Positions 9,561 to 18,367 of a DNA stretch of 25,174 nucleotides are shown one piece after another (the stretch's first letter is position 1; every line of letters starts with the position of its first letter). The stretch comes from a virus: positions 1 through 25,174 of IMG/VR virus record IMGVR_UViG_3300042946_000201. One strand, given 5' to 3'. The notes under the pieces were generated by a model. That model was given only the letters and a program-made list of their open reading frames with translations. It ran no database searches and had not been told where the DNA came from. The translations under genes and the position numbers were made by a program.

Positions 9561-9587
9561 AAAAAATCACGACATTATGTCGTGATT
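9561..9587 (-). terminator. Intrinsic terminator after nrdA
   Basis: A perfect 10-bp inverted repeat (AATCACGACA / TGTCGTGATT) with a three-base loop spans 9565-9587. Read on the minus strand it is followed by a run of six T (9566-9561, the first two shared with the stem). It begins 9 bases past the nrdA stop codon. It is the strongest hairpin in the window and marks the end of the replication/nucleotide transcript before the baseplate genes. Confidence 0.9.
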
Positions 9588-9595
9588 CTTAATTT

Positions 9596-12010
9596 TTAAG
9601 ATGAACAACCGAAACAATCGAATGGTGAATCAATTGGTTTACTAATCACATCAACGTGTGGTAATGTTGGAGTTACTTTTGGTTTATCTATTTTTGATAT
9701 ATCTACAGCCAAATGTTTTGCACCAGTTGATATTGCCTTAGTTCTTACATAATAACACAATGTTTTCAATCCTTTTTGCCAAGCGTGGAAATGTGATGAT
9801 GTTATCTTTGATAAAGTTGGGTTACCCATATAGATATTCATTGATTGTGATTGGTCAATAAAAGGGCCTCTATCAGCCGCCATATCAATCAATTCTCTCT
9901 GTGATATTTCCCATATTGTTTTATACTTCTTCATCAAATGTTCAATTCTTTTAACTTTGAAGTTGTATTTCTTATCTTCTGTATCTAAGTAATTGTTGAA
10001 GTTTATATTTTGAATTGAACCCTCATTTAGAATAATTTCGTTTTTCAAATCTTCACCCCAAATTCCAAGTTTCTCAAAGTCAGCAATTAGATATTTGTTT
10101 ACAATCATAATCTCACCACCCACTACTCTTCTATTAAAGATTGCTGAATGTGCTGGTTCAGTCATTTCATAAGAACCTGTTATCTTAGCAGAACTCGCAA
10201 CTGGCATCTGTGCTGTAAATAATGAATTACATATACCATACTTCATAACATTTTCTTTCAAACCTTTCCAATCCCATCTTCCTGATAAATCAGATTCAGT
10301 TAATCCCCACATATCATATTGGAAAACACCTTGCGACATTGGTGAACCTTTGAAATATTCATACCTTTGGTATTCTTCATCGTGAGCCAATTTATTGCTC
10401 TCAGTAATTGCTGCAAAGTATATTGTTTCAAATATTTCTTTATTTAACTTTTTAGCCTCATCTGATGTAAACTCATAATCCATTAGATAGAATACATCAG
10501 CTAAACCTTGAGTTCCAATAGCAATTGCTCTTTGTTCTCTACCACCCTTTTCACCCTTACTTGTTGAATAATTGTTGATATCAACAACTTTGTTCAACGC
10601 TCTTACTACTTTTTTGGTTTCGTTATAAAGTTCCTCAAAATCAAATTGCGCATCGTGTACGAAGTTCTTTAATACCATTGAAGAAAGGGTGCAGATTGCT
10701 GTAGTTTTTTCATCAGTATATTGATAAATTTCATTACAAAGATTTGATTGTTTAATCACCCCAATGTTTTGATGATTTGTCTTTTTATTAGCACTATCTT
10801 TTGAACATAGATATGGAACACCAGTCTCAATTTGAGATTCAATAACTTTTGTCCACACGTCTTGAGCTTTAATTTTTTTACCCAATCCCATACGTATAGC
10901 CTCATTATAAACATTCTCATATTCATCACCATAAACATCTTGTAATGCGGGTAATCCAGCCTTTTTGATGTCATTAGGACAGAATAAATACCAATCACCA
11001 TTTTCTCTTACGGCTCTCATAAAGTTATCAGGTATCCATAATGCCGTAAATAAATCTCTTGCTCTTAGTTCTTCAGCACCTGTGTTCTTTTTGATTTCCA
11101 ATAAATCAATGATGTCTTTATGCCAAGGTTCAAGATAAATTGCTGCAGAGCCAGGTCTTCTACCTTGTTGATTAAAGAATCTTAATGACTCGTTAACAAT
11201 CTTTAAATATTTTAACAATCCACCAGCAAAACCACCTGATGTAGATAATCTACTCTCCTTACTTCTAATATTAGACATACAAAGTCCAATACCTGCGGCA
11301 TCAGCTGAATAAGTAGAAATATCAGTCATTGTGTTAAGTAATCCTTCTCTTGAATCCGCATCATTATAATGTAATACACAAGATGCCAATTGAGGTATCT
11401 TTGTACCAGAATTAATCATAATTGGTGTTGCTGGAGAAATAAGTTGGTTTGATAATGACTTGTAGTATTCTATAGCTTCTTCAAATGATTTTGTAACCCA
11501 TAAAGCTACCCTCATATACATATGTTGGGGTCTTTCAATAGTTACACCTTTTGGTGTTTTAAGTAGATACATTTCATATAATGACCTCCAAGCAAAATAA
11601 TCAAAGTTATAATCATTCTCGTGATTGATTATGTTATCAATATTAGACGCCCCATAACTTTCAATGGTTTTCATTAATGTCTCATTAACAATACCATCAA
11701 CGTGTAAAGTGTGCATTGTATTTGAGAAACTTGGGTCAGTTTCTTTATGATATGATGATATAGCAACAGAGGAAGCCAATCTCGAATAATCGTGATGACT
11801 TCCAGTATATGATGCCGCAATTTCATAAATCAACTTATCAAGTTGTTTGGTTGAAATAATACCTTCAGTTGGTACTGAGGTGATAACTTTAATGAATATT
11901 TGGTCAGAATTAACGTTTAGGTTTTTACTTGCTCGTTTAATTCTTGTTTGTATTTTTGTGGGGTTGAATGATACAACCTCACCATTTCTTTTTTGAATTC
12001 TTAATGACAT
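9596..12010 (-). CDS. nrdA: Ribonucleoside-diphosphate reductase large subunit, class Ia
   Basis: Reduces NDPs to dNDPs together with NrdB, supplying dNTPs for phage DNA synthesis. The protein is 804 residues. Residues 1-90 are an ATP-cone (MSLRIQKRNGEVVSFNPTKI), the usual allosteric activity site. Catalytic residues can be matched to E. coli: C211 (in LASCVL, pairs with C440 in AICTLSS), N423, C425 (thiyl radical) and E427 in SNLCNEI, and the radical-transfer pair Y753-Y754 in LCYYVRTKA. PGSAAIYLEPWH (286-297) is the family signature. The tail ends in C799-x2-C802 (DCFGCSS), the redox pair that reloads the active site. This C-x2-C spacing is like the eukaryotic large subunit (CLMC) rather than the wider E. 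coli spacing. It follows nrdB by 9 bases and is closed by the terminator. All key residues are intact, so it should be active. Confidence 0.97.
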   Translation of the reverse strand: MSLRIQKRNGEVVSFNPTKIQTRIKRASKNLNVNSDQIFIKVITSVPTEGIISTKQLDKLIYEIAASYTGSHHDYSRLASSVAISSYHKETDPSFSNTMHTLHVDGIVNETLMKTIESYGASNIDNIINHENDYNFDYFAWRSLYEMYLLKTPKGVTIERPQHMYMRVALWVTKSFEEAIEYYKSLSNQLISPATPIMINSGTKIPQLASCVLHYNDADSREGLLNTMTDISTYSADAAGIGLCMSNIRSKESRLSTSGGFAGGLLKYLKIVNESLRFFNQQGRRPGSAAIYLEPWHKDIIDLLEIKKNTGAEELRARDLFTALWIPDNFMRAVRENGDWYLFCPNDIKKAGLPALQDVYGDEYENVYNEAIRMGLGKKIKAQDVWTKVIESQIETGVPYLCSKDSANKKTNHQNIGVIKQSNLCNEIYQYTDEKTTAICTLSSMVLKNFVHDAQFDFEELYNETKKVVRALNKVVDINNYSTSKGEKGGREQRAIAIGTQGLADVFYLMDYEFTSDEAKKLNKEIFETIYFAAITESNKLAHDEEYQRYEYFKGSPMSQGVFQYDMWGLTESDLSGRWDWKGLKENVMKYGICNSLFTAQMPVASSAKITGSYEMTEPAHSAIFNRRVVGGEIMIVNKYLIADFEKLGIWGEDLKNEIILNEGSIQNINFNNYLDTEDKKYNFKVKRIEHLMKKYKTIWEISQRELIDMAADRGPFIDQSQSMNIYMGNPTLSKITSSHFHAWQKGLKTLCYYVRTKAISTGAKHLAVDISKIDKPKVTPTLPHVDVISKPIDSPFDCFGCSS

Positions 12011-12020
12011 AGTTATAATT

Positions 12021-12971
12021 TTAAAAATCGTCTGTAAATGAAATCGTTTCGTTCAATTTAGCTTTTTGGTATTCCATTGTTCTTGATTCAAAGAAATTAC
12101 CCTTTGTTTCAACCGCAATTTGTTCCATAAACTTGAATGGTTGTTCGACATTGAAATGTTTACTACATCCCATCTTTATTAGTAAACCATCGACTACAAA
12201 CTCTAAATATTGCTTCATTAGATTTGAGTTCATTCCGATTAGAGAAACTGGTAAAGATTCTGTAATAAATTCCTTTTCAATTTCCAAAGCTGACAATAGA
12301 ATTTCTTTAATTCTTTTTTCACTTGGTTTATTTTCAACGTGATTATTCAATAAGTGAATTGCGAAATCACAATGTAAGTTTTCATCTTTAAAAATCAATG
12401 AATTAGCATTACAAAGTCCTTGCATCACACCTCTTGATTTCAACCAAAAAATTGAACAAAAAGAACCTGAGAAAAATATACCTTCTACAGCCGCAAAAGC
12501 AACCAATCTTTCTTGAAAAGATGCTTTTTCAATCCAATCCAACGCCCATTTGGCTTTCTTTTGAACTGCGGGTAATCTATCAATAGCATTGAAACATTCG
12601 TCTTTTTCCTTTGGATTTGATATGTAAGTATCAATCAATAAAGAATACATTAAAGAATGGATATTTTCCATCATTAATTGAAATCCGTAAAAGAATTTTG
12701 CTTCAGGGTATTGTACTTCCCTATAAAAGTTCTCAGCCAAGTTCTCATTTACAATTCCATCAGATGCTGCAAAGAATGACAATATGTTCTTGATGAAATA
12801 TTGTTCGTTCTCTGACAAGTTCTGCCACTCTCTGATATCACCAGTCAAGTCAACCTCTTCCGCTGTCCAAAATGCTGCTTGATGTTGTTTGTAGAATTCC
12901 CATATATCATTGTATTGAATGGGGAAAATCACAAAACGATTTGGATTCTCTGTTAATATTTTTTCTGTCAT
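12021..12971 (-). CDS. nrdB: Ribonucleoside-diphosphate reductase small subunit, class Ia
   Basis: Holds the di-iron centre and tyrosyl radical for NrdA. The 316 residues include all expected ligands at E. coli-like spacing: D71, E102, H105, E163, E197 and H200, with radical Tyr Y109 four residues after H105. The segments [30 protein letters not shown] and DENLHCDFA are much closer to eukaryotic R2 (as I remember the mouse sequence) than to E. coli NrdB, and the C terminus FTDDF resembles the eukaryotic R2 tail that docks on the large subunit. It is shorter than mouse R2 (390) because it lacks the long N-terminal extension. Its ATG overlaps the helicase stop (TAATG), and nrdA follows after 9 bases, so the three are likely translated from one message. 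Confidence 0.97.
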   Translation of the reverse strand: MTEKILTENPNRFVIFPIQYNDIWEFYKQHQAAFWTAEEVDLTGDIREWQNLSENEQYFIKNILSFFAASDGIVNENLAENFYREVQYPEAKFFYGFQLMMENIHSLMYSLLIDTYISNPKEKDECFNAIDRLPAVQKKAKWALDWIEKASFQERLVAFAAVEGIFFSGSFCSIFWLKSRGVMQGLCNANSLIFKDENLHCDFAIHLLNNHVENKPSEKRIKEILLSALEIEKEFITESLPVSLIGMNSNLMKQYLEFVVDGLLIKMGCSKHFNVEQPFKFMEQIAVETKGNFFESRTMEYQKAKLNETISFTDDF

Positions 12972-14350
12972 TAGTTATTTTGTTCTCTTTGTTTTCTTTT
13001 TTCTAATAAATCTTTAATTCTTTGTCTATTGTTTTCTTCTTTTTGTTCTTCGTGACCCAAGAATGTTACTGAAGATTCCGTATCAATTTCCAACATACTA
13101 TTATCAAACTTACAATTTTCAAAGATGATACCATCATCCCCAATCCTTGATTTAGTAATAGCCATTGTAGCCAACTTCATTTCTTTTTGTTGAAGTGATT
13201 TAGCGATTGATATGATAACGTGACCAACTTGTGCTTTCTTAATTGACCCACCCATTTGGTCTGTTGTTACAACCTCAGATGATATTGAACTTCTATTACC
13301 TTGTGTTGCAGTCCATCCAACCAAGTTAAGTTCGTGACACATTGCTTCAAATCCTCTCATTACTGAACCCTCTGATTTCCACTCATCACCCAAGTTTTTC
13401 TCAGGGACAACACAATCAATATAATCCAATAAAACCATATCCACTTTGATACCATCAGCAATCTTTTTTCTAATTAGATTTTTGATTTGAGTCATTGTCA
13501 TAGTATCAGAAGGAAGCTTCTCCAAGACAAGTTGATTTGTCATTTTATTTTCAATTTCTCTTACCTTGGATATTACTTCATCCTTTTTATTAGACATATC
13601 ATCAGGATGTATTTTTGTCCACAATGTAAAATGTTTTCTTTGAATAACCTTGGGATTATCCTCAAAAAATATTTGAAGCACATTATATCCCAAATTAAAA
13701 GCATGGTTGGCAATCTTGGTTAAGATAGTTGATTTACCTACACCAGTTGGGGCTAATATAACCCCAATTTCACCTTTTGCCAAACCACCTTTTAGAAGTC
13801 TATCAATTCCTGGTATTCCCATTGGAATTGGATGTCTATAGTCTTCATTTAATACATCATCCAAATTGGAAAATACATTCAATATTCCGCTTTCAACAAT
13901 TCCGACTTGAAGGGCTTCACGTATCATTTCTTCAAGAGTATCATAACTCTCAAACTCACCACCATCAATTACTTTTTGTGCTTTAGTAATCGCTTTTTGT
14001 AGTTCTTGTTGTTTGCAAAACTTTAATGCTTTTTCTTGAACAAACTCTCCACCAGATATTGGGGCTTCTTTTATTTTTCTAATTGTGTCAATAACAACTT
14101 TGGCAATATTTTCTTGTTGGAACTCTGATTTTGTTATCTGTTCTAATGTTTCAAAAGAAGGTACACCATCCCATTTTTGACTATACTCTTTAATCATTTG
14201 GATAATGATTTTAAAGTACTTGTTATCAAAATAAGTTGGTTCTATTACATCAACAATAGACCTCGAAAATTCTTTATCTAGTACAATTTGATTAATAAGT
14301 TGTATTTGAAATGAGCTTCCTAAATAATCGAAATTTTTGTTAGATGACAT
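12971..14350 (-). CDS. 41: Replicative DNA helicase, DnaB/T4 gp41 type
   Basis: A 459-residue hexameric 5'-3' helicase, near T4 gp41 in length (475). The N-terminal 100 residues are a helical DnaB-N-like region. The RecA-like motor starts around residue 170: [20 protein letters not shown], Walker [10 protein letters not shown] at 200-208, and Walker [11 protein letters not shown]. Further on are conserved TQGNRSS (motif with sensor Gln) and the ITKSRIG stretch where DnaB-family proteins carry the arginine finger. It should unwind the lagging-strand template at the phage fork, working with a primase not seen in this window. The upstream neighbour is a 151-residue unknown; downstream nrdB overlaps the stop by one base. 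The leader has TATTTATT 19 bases before the ATG and no Shine-Dalgarno sequence. Confidence 0.93.
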   Translation of the reverse strand: MSSNKNFDYLGSSFQIQLINQIVLDKEFSRSIVDVIEPTYFDNKYFKIIIQMIKEYSQKWDGVPSFETLEQITKSEFQQENIAKVVIDTIRKIKEAPISGGEFVQEKALKFCKQQELQKAITKAQKVIDGGEFESYDTLEEMIREALQVGIVESGILNVFSNLDDVLNEDYRHPIPMGIPGIDRLLKGGLAKGEIGVILAPTGVGKSTILTKIANHAFNLGYNVLQIFFEDNPKVIQRKHFTLWTKIHPDDMSNKKDEVISKVREIENKMTNQLVLEKLPSDTMTMTQIKNLIRKKIADGIKVDMVLLDYIDCVVPEKNLGDEWKSEGSVMRGFEAMCHELNLVGWTATQGNRSSISSEVVTTDQMGGSIKKAQVGHVIISIAKSLQQKEMKLATMAITKSRIGDDGIIFENCKFDNSMLEIDTESSVTFLGHEEQKEENNRQRIKDLLEKRKQREQNN

Positions 14351-14377
14351 ATGTTTGAATTGTTGTATGAATAAATA

Positions 14378-14833
14378 TTAGACTAGTGTGCTATATCCCA
14401 AATAATTAAATGTTAAATCTTTTTCGGATAAAATATCCGTTAAATCATATAAAACACCCTTGATTTGTTGACGAATATCCACTGTATATCTGATTTTTGG
14501 GGGATATATCTTAGCATCAATTCTTCTATGGGAAATTATTTTATCATTTTGTTTTATGAAAATGTTAAAATATTCAGGACCCTCTACGAAAGAAGTATTA
14601 AGAATTGTTGGGTTGTGTGTGATGTCATATTGGTTTTCCAATAGATAGCTCACTGATTTCATTTTTAACGAATAATTAAGATTTTCAACCAACCCATTCA
14701 TGTATTCCAAGAATTCAATTGAATTTTTAGATTTTGGGTTGTAATCTCTTACATTGAAAAATCTTTGTACGATAATGTTATCATTTACCATCATCAAGAA
14801 TTCCAGTTTGGTTACATCATTTTGTTCTCTCAT
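14378..14833 (-). CDS. Unknown protein between RNase H and helicase, 151 aa
   Basis: I do not recognise a family. The protein is soluble, mixed alpha/beta, with no Cys and no membrane segment. It has an N-terminal helical half (EFLMMVNDNIIVQRFFNVRD, IEFLEYMNGLVENLNYSL) and a beta-rich C-terminal half ending in LTFNYLGYSTLV. It sits 6 bases after the RNase H gene and 27 bases before the helicase start, inside an all-replication operon. This suggests a helicase accessory or loader, or another replisome part. T4 gp59 (helicase loader, 217 residues) is otherwise not visible in this window, but I see no sequence similarity that would support calling this gp59. Confidence 0.8.
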   Translation of the reverse strand: MREQNDVTKLEFLMMVNDNIIVQRFFNVRDYNPKSKNSIEFLEYMNGLVENLNYSLKMKSVSYLLENQYDITHNPTILNTSFVEGPEYFNIFIKQNDKIISHRRIDAKIYPPKIRYTVDIRQQIKGVLYDLTDILSEKDLTFNYLGYSTLV

Positions 14834-14839
14834 TGTTAA

Positions 14840-15847
14840 TCATTTTTTTGTTTTAAAATTGTGTTTTTCTTTTCTTGTAAGTTTCAAAAATGGTTTTAAA
14901 AAATTTACCCAAGCGTCATCACCTTTTGGAAGAAATTTAAAAAATCCATCTTCCATCATCATCTTTATTAGATTTCTGTGTCCTCTACCATCAGGGTCTA
15001 ATGTTTCCTTATAATAAAGTTCAACCATCTCTTTTCCTTCATCGTCAATTAATGGTTCTGATAAATCTACAATCTTTTTATTGATTTCAAAGAATTCATC
15101 ACCATATATTCCTGTCTTTGTTTTTCCAGTTAAAAGGTTTTTAATGGTGTTGTTTTCTTTATCTTCTTTCAAAAGGTTTTCGGCCTTGGTTAAAATATCG
15201 TCAATTGTTACGTCTTGTTCAAGTAGTTCGGGAAAAAACTTGAATAAAGTTTTATCACCCAAATAATAAATCCCATCAATATTATCTGATTTATCACCAC
15301 ATAATACCTTGTATGTCAAAATATTATTATGTGGAATTGAATGTTCTTTTAATTTAATCTTATCCCCATTTCTATACATTTGTTTTGCGGATGGTGAATA
15401 AATTGATACATTTGGGGAAATAAGTTGTGTTAAATCCTTATCAGATGAGAATATTGTAATTGATTCATCTTTAGCAATTTGACAATAATAAGCAATTAAA
15501 TCATCAGCTTCATTATTATCTATGTTAACTTGTCTAATAAACATTTCTTCCAAATATTGTTTAACCCTTTCCTTTTGATATGAAAAGGATTCTTCTTTGA
15601 ATACATTGGAATCAACCACCCTATTTTCTTTGTATTGGGGATATATAATTTTTCTTTTACTTGAATTACCTGCACCATCCCAAAAAGCAATTACTTTATC
15701 AAAATTGTATTCCTCAATAAATCTTTTAGTTGTGTTAAGGAAATGCCAAATACCCCCAATATGATTATTATTGTGGTAATATTCTTTAACCCCATAGAAG
15801 CCAATCTTCATTAGGTTGTTCCCATCGATTAATAATGTCTTTGTCAT
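14840..15847 (-). CDS. rnh: RNase H / 5'-3' exonuclease of the FEN family (T4 Rnh type)
   Basis: Removes RNA primers and flaps from lagging-strand fragments. The 335 residues (T4 Rnh 305) show the acidic metal-binding set of the 5' nuclease family in order: D8 in LLIDGNN, D57 in AFWDGAGNSSKR, E113/D115/D116 in NNEADDLIAYY, D136/D138 in FSSDKDLTQL, and D185/D188 in CGDKSDNI, which belongs to the helix-hairpin-helix DNA-binding segment. The basic stretch around SSKRKIIYPQYKENR is the usual clamp region after the second Asp. No polymerase domain is attached. It lies between the methyltransferase and a 151-residue unknown, with gaps of 9 and 6 bases. The leader is poly-A rich (eight A) with no Shine-Dalgarno sequence. 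Confidence 0.92.
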   Translation of the reverse strand: MTKTLLIDGNNLMKIGFYGVKEYYHNNNHIGGIWHFLNTTKRFIEEYNFDKVIAFWDGAGNSSKRKIIYPQYKENRVVDSNVFKEESFSYQKERVKQYLEEMFIRQVNIDNNEADDLIAYYCQIAKDESITIFSSDKDLTQLISPNVSIYSPSAKQMYRNGDKIKLKEHSIPHNNILTYKVLCGDKSDNIDGIYYLGDKTLFKFFPELLEQDVTIDDILTKAENLLKEDKENNTIKNLLTGKTKTGIYGDEFFEINKKIVDLSEPLIDDEGKEMVELYYKETLDPDGRGHRNLIKMMMEDGFFKFLPKGDDAWVNFLKPFLKLTRKEKHNFKTKK

Positions 15848-15856
15848 TAATTTTTT

Positions 15857-16864
15857 TTAAGGGTTAACAAAATTGTTTTCTTCTTTTTTGAATTCAGATG
15901 TAATGTATTCACCCAAAAATTCTGTAAATATTGCTTCCATTACTGGAACACATATGGAGTTACCAGCTAACGCAATGTGATTGTTTGTTGTTAGACTTGT
16001 TGATAATAATTTATCAATATCTTCTTCTCTAACACCCATAAATCTATATGCTTCTCTACCAGTAATTGTTCTTATTCTACCATCCTCAGTCATAATTTGT
16101 GGTGAACCAGTTGTCGTTAAACAAGGGGAACATCCCTCAATAGAATAGATACGTCTTGCTTGGTCATACTTTACATCGTTTCTACGTCCTACAAGTCTAC
16201 ACACACTATTCTTTTTAGGTTCGTTGGGTGTTATGTCACATTGAATGAATAAGTCTTCCATAATGTCATTTTCAATGAATGGTCTCATTGGTACTCTATC
16301 TTTTCTATGTTTCTCAACTCCGTTCATTATTGATTCAACTTCTTCATTTGATATCCCATATACTGACATCATAAAGACTCTCTCCCTATTTTGGGGACAA
16401 CCATAGTCAGCACCATTTAAAACCCTCCAAGAACATCCATATCCCAATTCATTTAAGAATGATATATGTAATTTAAAGTTTTCAATATGATTGTGAGACA
16501 CCAAGTTTTTAACATTTTCCATCAATAGATACTTTGGTTGGTTCTTTGTTAAAATCCTCTCAACTTCATATAATAAACCACTCCTTGTTCCTTTTTGAAT
16601 ACCTTTTTGAACTCCTGATATTGATATATCTTGACAAGGGAATGAGTAAGTCATTAGGGCACATTGGGGGTAATTGTCCTCGTTTACCTTCGAAATGTCC
16701 CCCAAGTTACCCAATGTTGTTGTATGTAATGAATCGTAAGCAATGTTTGCGGTTTTAAGGATGTCACAATTTGCAACATTCTCAAAATCAACACCAATGT
16801 ATTTTAGCGCCAATTCTTGTGTCCCATAACCCGAAAATAGTGATATAACTTTTAATTTATTCAT
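15857..16864 (-). CDS. DNA (cytosine-5) methyltransferase
   Basis: A 335-residue C5-MTase with motifs in the normal order: I, SLFSGYGTQELAL (AdoMet binding, residues 8-20); IV, SFPCQDIS with catalytic C77; VI, ENV at 116-118; VIII, QNRERVFMM; IX-like RTITGREAYRFMGV; and X, ALAGNSICVPV near the C terminus. The target-recognition region lies between motifs VIII and IX (about residues 190-270); the target sequence cannot be read from it. No restriction endonuclease gene is next to it, so it is an orphan enzyme, probably protecting phage DNA from host restriction or marking it. It sits inside the replication operon between the 68-residue gene and rnh, spaced 12 and 9 bases, in the same AT-rich style as its neighbours. 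Confidence 0.95.
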   Translation of the reverse strand: MNKLKVISLFSGYGTQELALKYIGVDFENVANCDILKTANIAYDSLHTTTLGNLGDISKVNEDNYPQCALMTYSFPCQDISISGVQKGIQKGTRSGLLYEVERILTKNQPKYLLMENVKNLVSHNHIENFKLHISFLNELGYGCSWRVLNGADYGCPQNRERVFMMSVYGISNEEVESIMNGVEKHRKDRVPMRPFIENDIMEDLFIQCDITPNEPKKNSVCRLVGRRNDVKYDQARRIYSIEGCSPCLTTTGSPQIMTEDGRIRTITGREAYRFMGVREEDIDKLLSTSLTTNNHIALAGNSICVPVMEAIFTEFLGEYITSEFKKEENNFVNP

Positions 16865-16876
16865 ATTGTAGTAGTG

Positions 16877-17083
16877 TTAATCGTCAAAACCATTCTCATG
16901 AAGAAAGTCATTGAATATGCCATATAATGTAGTAAATGACTTCATTAGTGTTTCGTAATCACTATTACTAATATTTGTCCTTATCGCATCGATGTTAGAC
17001 CTTACAAGGTATGCTTGTTTAGCAATATCATCTCTACTAGTAGGACTAACATCGGATATTTGTGATTTTTTTAATTTATTCAT
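16877..17083 (-). CDS. Small unknown protein, 68 aa
   Basis: Unrecognised. The protein begins MNKLKKSQISDVSPTSRDD and then is largely helical (IAKQAYLVRSNIDAIRTN, YETLMKSFTTLYGIFNDFL), ending in an acidic NGFDD. It has no Cys, no membrane segment and no clear DNA-binding motif. It is translated between uvsX (6 bases upstream) and the methyltransferase (12 bases downstream). The spacing and the coherent amphipathic helices support a real gene. Its job is probably linked to recombination or replication by context only. Confidence 0.7.
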   Translation of the reverse strand: MNKLKKSQISDVSPTSRDDIAKQAYLVRSNIDAIRTNISNSDYETLMKSFTTLYGIFNDFLHENGFDD

Positions 17084-17089
17084 ATTTTT

Positions 17090-18091
17090 TTAATCTTCGT
17101 AAGAAATATCATTTATTTCAGAAATACTTTCATCCAATGTAATTTCACCCGTACCACTTAAAATCGCGTTCCAATATTGTGAATATTCTTTTTTATATTT
17201 TTCCAAGGCTTCTTTAGTATCCGAGATATATCCTTGAGGTACTGCAATTATTTTACCATCATTATAACCAAGTCCATTTACGTGATTCTTTATAATTGAT
17301 ATTTTTGTTCTAATCGCGTATCGAATAGTTCTACCACTTTTTGTTGCGGTAATGTGATTAATACCAGCCTTTTTTTGATTACCAAATAAGAAAACTAAAG
17401 ATGATGCTAACCATAACGCCTCACCACCTTTTGCTTTAATTTCTGGTTGTCCAAAAGGATTATCAGGTAAATCAACCCAAGGTTGGTTAACTACTACCAT
17501 AGTATTGTAATAAGGATAATCTTCTTTTTTTGATTTGGCAATCCTTGAGTGAATACCCATACCAATTTTATCGGCTAAAGCTGATGCGTTGTGCATTTTA
17601 CCACCTTTACCTTCAAAAGTCATTTTACAAGGAATTGAGCCCACAGAGTCCCATAGGAATAATAAATTATATGGTAGTTCTCCTTTTTCTTGAGCATCTA
17701 TTAAATCATTAACGTAATCAGTAGCTTGTTCAATATAATCAAAACTATCATTAAAAATAAAATCACCATCCCATTCACCTTCATCGTTTTGTACTGCGTT
17801 TAATCCTAATTCAACTGCGTGACTCCAACTCCATTTCTTTTCAGTGATTATAAAAACGGGTAAATGTCCTTTTTTTTGTGCATCAACTCCACTAAGAATC
17901 ATTGCAGTGGTTTTACTACTATTTGAGTGCCCCAAAAACATATTAATCCCTCCCATAATAGGGCCTGGTAACCCACAAGCTTCCATAAAAGCATCACCAC
18001 AATTGTAGTAACTTTCTGGTTTATATTTTGTTTTAGTTGAAAACTTGGATTTAATTGAATCCAAACTTATTTCTTTTTTCTTAATCGCCAT
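17090..18091 (-). CDS. uvsX: RecA-like recombinase, UvsX type
   Basis: ATP-dependent strand-exchange protein for recombination-dependent replication and repair. The 333 residues are shorter than T4 UvsX (391) and lack an obvious N-terminal domain beyond about 40 residues. Walker A is GHSNSSKT (54-61), a phage-like variant of the RecA GxxxxGKT in which Ser-59 replaces the usual Gly before Lys; T4 UvsX also departs from the consensus there. E84 in FIITEKKWS fits the catalytic Glu. Walker B is LLFLWDSVGSIP with D148. VVVNQPW and the Gly-rich KAKGGEALWLAS match the L1/L2 DNA-binding region with its sensor Gln. Its ATG overlaps the end of the 75-residue gene by 11 bases, so the two are probably coupled. 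The acidic tail (ISEINDISYED) is like other RecA family C termini. Confidence 0.9.
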   Translation of the reverse strand: MAIKKKEISLDSIKSKFSTKTKYKPESYYNCGDAFMEACGLPGPIMGGINMFLGHSNSSKTTAMILSGVDAQKKGHLPVFIITEKKWSWSHAVELGLNAVQNDEGEWDGDFIFNDSFDYIEQATDYVNDLIDAQEKGELPYNLLFLWDSVGSIPCKMTFEGKGGKMHNASALADKIGMGIHSRIAKSKKEDYPYYNTMVVVNQPWVDLPDNPFGQPEIKAKGGEALWLASSLVFLFGNQKKAGINHITATKSGRTIRYAIRTKISIIKNHVNGLGYNDGKIIAVPQGYISDTKEALEKYKKEYSQYWNAILSGTGEITLDESISEINDISYED

Positions 18092-18308
18092 TGTTTAAAT
18101 TATATTTTACGAATTCTTTTAATGTTTCCAATTTATCGTTGGCATTGGCTATTTGTTCAACAAGTTTGTCCATTTCATATAAATGTTGTGGATGTTCTCC
18201 AATAGCAACAGGATTAGAAAAATAGATTAACAAGGTCGCTTCAGCCTCTGCAATCTCACTCTCATACTTAAGAGTAAGTGCATCAATCATTTTCTTTTGA
18301 ATTTTCAT
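18081..18308 (-). CDS. Small helical unknown protein coupled to uvsX, 75 aa
   Basis: Unrecognised. Almost all of the 75 residues can form two long amphipathic helices (IDALTLKYESEIAEAEATLL; YEMDKLVEQIANANDKLETL), separated by a short Pro/Gly turn (NPVAIGEHPQH), a helical hairpin or coiled-coil design. It ends within uvsX (11-base overlap) and starts only 11 bases after the U-tract of the gene 32 terminator. Position next to UvsX and gp32 makes it a candidate mediator or accessory, but T4 UvsY is larger (137 residues) and no similarity is evident. Confidence 0.75.
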   Translation of the reverse strand: MKIQKKMIDALTLKYESEIAEAEATLLIYFSNPVAIGEHPQHLYEMDKLVEQIANANDKLETLKEFVKYNLNNGD

Positions 18309-18319
18309 TTAATTGTTTT

Positions 18320-18351
18320 AAAAAAGAACCCCACCTTCAACAATGGGGTTC
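18320..18351 (-). terminator. Intrinsic terminator after gene 32
   Basis: On the minus strand an 8-bp stem, GAACCCCA pairing with TGGGGTTC, with a ten-base loop (18326-18351), is followed by six T (18325-18320). It starts 16 bases past the gene 32 stop. The GC-rich stem stands out from the AT-rich surroundings. Only 11 bases remain before the next start codon, so downstream genes are probably reached by readthrough or from a promoter inside gene 32. Confidence 0.85.
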
Positions 18352-18367
18352 ATGTTAGATAATAATT

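Noticed and set aside
10756-11001. Minus-strand 81-codon frame inside nrdA
   Set aside because: The overlapping nrdA frame contains conserved catalytic sequence throughout, so this is an out-of-frame shadow.
15857-16864. Methyltransferase as part of a restriction-modification or defence island
   Set aside because: No endonuclease or other defence gene is adjacent; both neighbours are replication genes.
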